Part shown: piece by piece, positions 59,514 through 64,000 of the stretch
Numbering within the stretch: position 1 is the stretch's first letter
How the letters are laid out: each line of letters opens with the position of its first letter
Assembly (NCBI GenBank): GCA_963978895.1
Contig: OZ022239.1
Location: 10,624,274 to 10,688,273 of the forward strand
Direction: 5' to 3'
Source: Erpobdella octoculata
Taxonomy: Eukaryota > Annelida > Clitellata > Hirudinida > Erpobdellidae
DNA: 64,000 bases
Made by a program: the position numbers and the translations under genes
The notes under the pieces: model-generated
The model's database searches: none
What the model was told of the DNA's origin: nothing
Seen by the model: the letters and a program-made list of their open reading frames with translations, nothing else

Positions 59514-60048
59514 TCAACAGTACAATGAGAAGAATAACAATAATTTAGTTTTAAAAACTTTCTAAATTGTTATTCAAACTCTTTTAATAACACTAATTGA
59601 ATGCTATTTTTAAGATAAAAGTTTTACTATGCAGTATTGCAAAATATCATTCTTTATAATACATCAGAAATGTATAGATGCCAAATAAACATCCCTTACA
59701 ACAAATAATGTGGTTAAAGATTTTTGTATATCACAAAATTTGTATTAAAGTTAAAAAAACATTAAGCAGTTTTTGTTATCAACAATCAAATGTAAATTAT
59801 TATTATAAAGTTATGTATTTAAACTTAAAATGAAACGCAAAAAATTGATCGTAATTGAAAAATGTTTTGATAACATTTCAAAGTTTTTAAAGTAATTTTC
59901 ATTTGATTTCATCTCTACTATTTCCTATTTCCAGATGTTTACAGTTACAGCTACCGTGCAAATTTGATTGTCTCTCTCATCTACCAGCCTCGAAACTCGG
60001 CACACATACCTTAATACATTATTTCATTATTTCGTTATTATACATATA

Positions 60049-60175
60049 CTAGCGGGTGCCTGGCGTCGCCCGGGCTTTTTAGAGGTTTTTCTATGGTTTT
60101 TATCTCACGCTCCCGTTTCCTTTCCCGCTTGCTCTCACTCTCCCAGTCGCTTTCCCACTTTTCGACCACCTAGCT
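60049..60175 (-). mobile_element. Helitron-like family F 3'-end fragment
   Basis: ACTAGCGGGTGCCTGGCGTC and GCCCGGGCTTTTTAGAGG followed by degenerate GC-rich units match the ends of the family F elements; the rest of the element is missing. Confidence 0.65.
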
Positions 60176-60506
60176 CTAGGAAAGCTTTATTCTGGATGAC
60201 AATACATGAATTTAATGTTTCCGACATGAATTAGGCCTTAAATCAATTCAAATTAATCAAATCAAATTAATCAGACAGTTCAAGATACTCTTTTATAGGA
60301 AATATATTGCTATAAAATCGTCAAATCATATTACAGGTCCAGAAGAATGGTTTTGCAGTTTTTTGGACGATAATAAATAAAGCTTGGTTAATGCTACTTA
60401 TGATTTCTAATATTTTCCCTGTTTATAATAATAGTTCTCGGGATATCAATGTATGGGAAAAGTGGAATCAGTACCATAGATATAACACTACCCCCTTCTT
60501 AATCCT

Positions 60507-61933
60507 GTTCGTCTCAAACTCGTGGCTTTGACCGCAATTCGCAAACAACATGGTCAAGTCTCTTGAACGTTTGACGCAGTTTCTTCCAGTCCTTCTTTGG
60601 CTCATCAACAGAGTCTTTCTTTGGCTCATCAACAGAGTCTTTCTTTGGCTCATCGTCTCCATTTCTGCACGGTTCATCACAGCCTTTTTTGCATGCCTCG
60701 TCCTGAACATCTTTGCACGGTTTATCGGAACTATCTGCTTTTTCTTCTTCCTTCACATCTTTTAGATCTTTCTCAAGAAACTCTTCAAAAGGTTTTTCGA
60801 AAACACGTTCCATAAATCCAATAAATCCCTTCATCAAACTGTTATTTGATTTTAAAATGACTCTTAGTCTATCTGATCTAGAATCCTCTGTGGATTCATC
60901 TGATTTAGAATCCTCAGTACCGTTCTCTGTTCTTGGCTCATCTTTTTCAGAGTTTTAGCTTGCTGCATTGCTATTGTTGTTTTGGAGATGTTCATCGCCG
61001 TCATCTTTGTTTTCTTCCAAGCTACAATCGAACGTTTTCTTTTCACATTCCAACTCGGCTCTTTCTTCGGTGTCAACATTCGTATCGTTCAGCGGATCTT
61101 TCTTCAAATCATCGCCATCGTCTCTCAAATCAGTGTCTTCTTTTTTTGTCAAGTTAGCTTCGACGTTTTTCTCCATTGGAGTTTCGTCCGTTTTTAATCC
61201 TGGGTTGCTTCATCCGAGTCAGATTCGTCACTAAAATCTGACCCTGAGTATTCGGTGCCGTCGTCTGTTATGGAGGCTTCCGTTTCAGAACCATCGCTGT
61301 ATGGGTAAAAGCCATCGCTGTTATTGCCATTATTATAATCATCATCGTCACTTTCATCCTCATCGTTTTGCATTTCGTTTTCAACATTCTTTTCATCTTC
61401 TTTAGTTTTGTTGTTGACGTCCAAACCGACTGTATCATTGTCACCATCTTTGCCAGGCTCGTCATCACCATCTTTGCATGGTTCATCTTGAACATCTTTG
61501 CAAGTTTCCTTATCATGACCGTCTTTGACAGGCTCATCATCATGACCCACCTGACCTGTGCGTCTGTACGGCTGTCATCCGTCACATGCTCTGAGACACA
61601 GCTGGTGGACTCCAGTTCAAATTGGGTTTCGCCGCAGCAACCCACATCACCAGCAACCCGCTGGTCCAGAACCGTGTCCACCACTGCCTCAGCCAACCCT
61701 GCGACCAAACTCTCAACAGTTGTACCGCTGCTGCTACTTTGTTTTTGTGGCCAAGAATCATTCCTTCTCCTGTCCTCTCCTGTACTGCCATGTTTTCTCT
61801 CGCTTATTGTCTTTCTTCCTCCAGCATTACTGTCATGATGATGATGATGATGATGACGACGACGACGACGATGATGATAGTGGTTATGATGGTGGTGGTG
61901 GTGTGGCACGTGGTGTCTTCTCGTTTGGCACAC
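60507..61933 (-). pseudogene. Acidic/His-rich ORF chain with frame breaks
   Basis: Three consecutive open stretches on the minus strand have similar, highly acidic composition. First, from 61933, is a His- and Arg-rich start followed by VESLVAGLAEAVVDTVL. After a frame change at about 61550 (a CAGGTCAGGT 5-bp duplication) come repeated KDVQDEPCKDG-like motifs to 61194. A third frame from about 61200 (MEKNVEANLTKKEDTD at 61176) meets one in-frame TAA at 60955-60957 and continues, with DEPKKDSV repeats, to about 60514. No splice sites explain the breaks convincingly. It may be a decaying gene, sequence error, or a real gene with unseen introns. No family recognised. Confidence 0.4.
61839..61905. 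repeat. (GAT)n/(GAC)n trinucleotide tract
   Basis: Trinucleotide runs giving poly-His or poly-Asp frames depending on strand. Confidence 0.9.
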
Positions 61934-62039
61934 ATCATATCACTCCAAGATATAGAAAACCAGATGACGTTAATGACGTCAGCAACAGTCATGACGCGAC
62001 ACACGCACGCACACATGCACACAAACGCTGACAAACAAA

Positions 62040-62953
62040 AAAAACAAAAAATTCGACTTGAATAATTGAATAATTACCAGACGTCTCTCACATGATTGGT
62101 CTGCTATTTTTAGATCCACACAAGAGACACGGGATGTCCTAATGAAAATATAACTCGCACAGGTAGATTAGTAGGAATCGATTTGAGAAACATCTCCATT
62201 CGTTACATCACATTCACTTGACCTTGAATGAACTCAAATGCATTTTTCTCATTTCAAAGAAAAATCAGCAAGAAAACTCTTAAAGCAGCTGAAATGAACA
62301 TTTAAATGCAAACAAGACTTGACAGGCACAAACCAATCCATCTGGTTTATATTCAATCGAAAATTTATTCAATCATTCGAAAATTTATTCAATCATTGAT
62401 GAAATGTTTAAAGATAGCTACAAAAGAAGACAAATTTCCAATTTGGGTCATCCTTTGTCTTTTATACTATTCATTCAACGCACATGCACACATAAACGCA
62501 CAAAATCATAAAGCAGATTAATATTCATTGTGTTCTCTATTGCTGGGGTAGTTATTTATAGATTTTATTCAGCTTATAACTAAACACTTAAAATTATGGA
62601 GCTAAGTATCCTACCAACAGCTGGAATGAGCTTGTACATCAGCAGTATTATTAACACATACATAAACATACACACACAGATACACAATTACATACATACA
62701 TACAGACATACATACATACAGAAGTGTTACCTATTTAAAACTTAATCATATAACGATTCATAAACATGGTAGAAATTAAAAAATTTCCACTGTAGTCATC
62801 ACAACCACAATCATCGTAGCAACTAAGCAACCATTAGTATCATCATCACCATCTCATCATCATCACTATCTCATCATCATCATCACCATGGAAATTTTAT
62901 CATAATTAACATTTATTACGATCAGCATTCTTACAATTATTCATAAGGCTTGT
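62040..62953. other. Intergenic or intronic DNA, nothing supported
   Basis: Holds (CATA)n-like repeats at 62650-62720 and (CAT)n tracts at 62835-62890. Some upstream exons of the gene ending at 63160 may lie here, but none was recognised. Confidence 0.45.
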
Positions 62954-62972
62954 TTGTTTTTACAAGTTTCAG

Positions 62973-63160
62973 AGTTTCGCGTGGAACGCCACCACGATAT
63001 TGCCATAAAAGGAAAGAAGTGGAAAATCTACGTCGATGAGCTCCACAGGAACTTCTTTCTTCCTCCGATGTCGAATAATAACACAACAACCAAGAGTCAC
63101 CACCACCACAACTACTACAACCACCATCACCACCACAACTACCACCACCACCACCACTAA
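62973..63160 (+). CDS. Terminal exon of an unrecognised gene
   Basis: ACAAGTTTCAG precedes an open segment reading FRVERHHDIAIKGKKWKIYV, then DELHRNFFLPPM and a His/Asn-rich tail to TAA at 63158-63160. A canonical AATAAA lies at 63199-63204, right after the stop, supporting a real 3' exon. Earlier exons lie upstream and were not identified. The tail of His and Asn codons comes from CAC/AAC-rich repeats. The function is unknown. Confidence 0.5.
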
Positions 63161-63204
63161 TACTCTTACTGCGGAAAACGTTGACCGTAGTGTAGTTTAA
63201 TAAA

Positions 63205-64000
63205 GCATCACCAGCCCTATCTAACTTCAGTTGGTGAATATGATTTCAATAAGGGAGGATGATTATAAGGTCAATTATATGTTATTTACAGATTCTCCTC
63301 GATATATTGACATGCGCACATAATAAATTTCTTTATCATTTTGTTGACCACAATATGTGTACTATTTAAATTTTATTCCACATTTTTTAAATTCAGTTTT
63401 TCTTAAAGGAGGAGTAGGAAGAATGAAAGGGAAAGAAACAAACTTGAAACAGAATAAAATAAGCCAGACAAATTTATTAATAAGTATTGCTAGGTAGACA
63501 GATAAGTTTCATGTATTTAAAGTAAGTATCACTATGCACTATGTCCACTACAGTAATTTACTAACTTTAAGTCCCAATCCTATCATATATCATATCCACC
63601 TCATCTCATCTTATCCTGGCAAAAGACCACGAGGAAATTATTATACTTGTCTGTTTCATTCAAGGTGGCATTTCATTACACATGTGAACATTAAATTACG
63701 CCTCCTGTCGCATGCGAACAAGCGGGAATATTGGCAGAGGTAGGTAGGGGAAGAGCAAAATGATATTATGTATGTAGAGGTGGGAAGCACTAGTAATAAT
63801 GTCAAATAACGTATGGACGCAACGCCGGTGGTGTTGATGATGATGATGTACAAAAGAGAAGAAAAAGCCTGCAAGAGTTCACATTTGTGCACTTGTGCGT
63901 ACATGCAACTGTAAACGTATCCACAAATGAGTCGATAGAATCCGTATTATTGAGTTGCTGTTAGTACATCTAAGCTTCTTTTTGCTATTCTGCGTTTGTT
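63205..64000. other. Gene-free end of window
   Basis: No supported features; small frames here lack splice context or similarity. Confidence 0.5.

Noticed and set aside
61268..62065. Overlapping plus-strand ORFs of 147-157 codons
   Set aside because: Antisense shadows of the acidic/His-rich minus-strand frames and of trinucleotide tracts.

Overview
The window is nuclear DNA from an animal with an AT-rich, repeat-laden genome. Genes are split into short exons with GT-AG introns and encode metazoan proteins (an OPA1-type dynamin, an Atos/FAM214 protein, an MFSD8-like transporter, ZYG11-like proteins). Intergenic and intronic DNA is packed with long (TA)n, (ATGT)n and (GAT)n tracts and with transposon relics. 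This fits an invertebrate, probably a lophotrochozoan such as an annelid or mollusc, but species and phylum cannot be fixed from sequence alone.

Layout. 0.2-12.3 kb: two single-exon, diverged ZYG11-like genes frame a transposon-dominated tract. That tract holds a broken FLYWCH-type ORF, hAT-like relics and a 4.2 kb inverted repeat made of two opposed Helitron-like elements carrying an 18-bp GC-rich minisatellite. 12.4-13.8 kb: a 5'-truncated non-LTR retrotransposon sits inside an old Ty3/gypsy integrase, with a visible target-site duplication. 15.5-27.5 kb (+): an OPA1 orthologue reconstructed from 25 coding exons. 27.9-33.0 kb (-): a 12-exon MFSD8-like transporter, convergent with OPA1. 33-42 kb: three copies of one hAT-type element, two splitting a SAP-domain reading frame and one inside a Helitron-like element, plus a 5S rRNA fragment. 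42.3-46.8 kb (+): a conserved-looking multi-exon gene I do not recognise, with a tRNA-derived SINE and hAT relics in an intron. 48.7-59.1 kb (-): an Atos/FAM214 orthologue in 14 coding exons, with a 34-bp minisatellite in one intron. 59-64 kb: an acidic/His-rich broken ORF (-) and the last exon of an unidentified gene (+).

Functionally the genes are unrelated: mitochondrial inner-membrane fusion (OPA1), a probable lysosomal transporter (MFSD8-like), a nuclear Atos-family regulator, and putative CUL2-ligase substrate receptors (ZYG11-like). The most notable points are structural. Nested insertions can be dated relative to one another from target-site duplications and in-window empty sites. Two host genes carry tandem arrays that begin exactly at an exon edge and therefore multiply a splice site: the acceptor in OPA1 and the donor in Atos. 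Exon models rest on splice consensus, reading phase and remembered similarity to human proteins; no database was searched.
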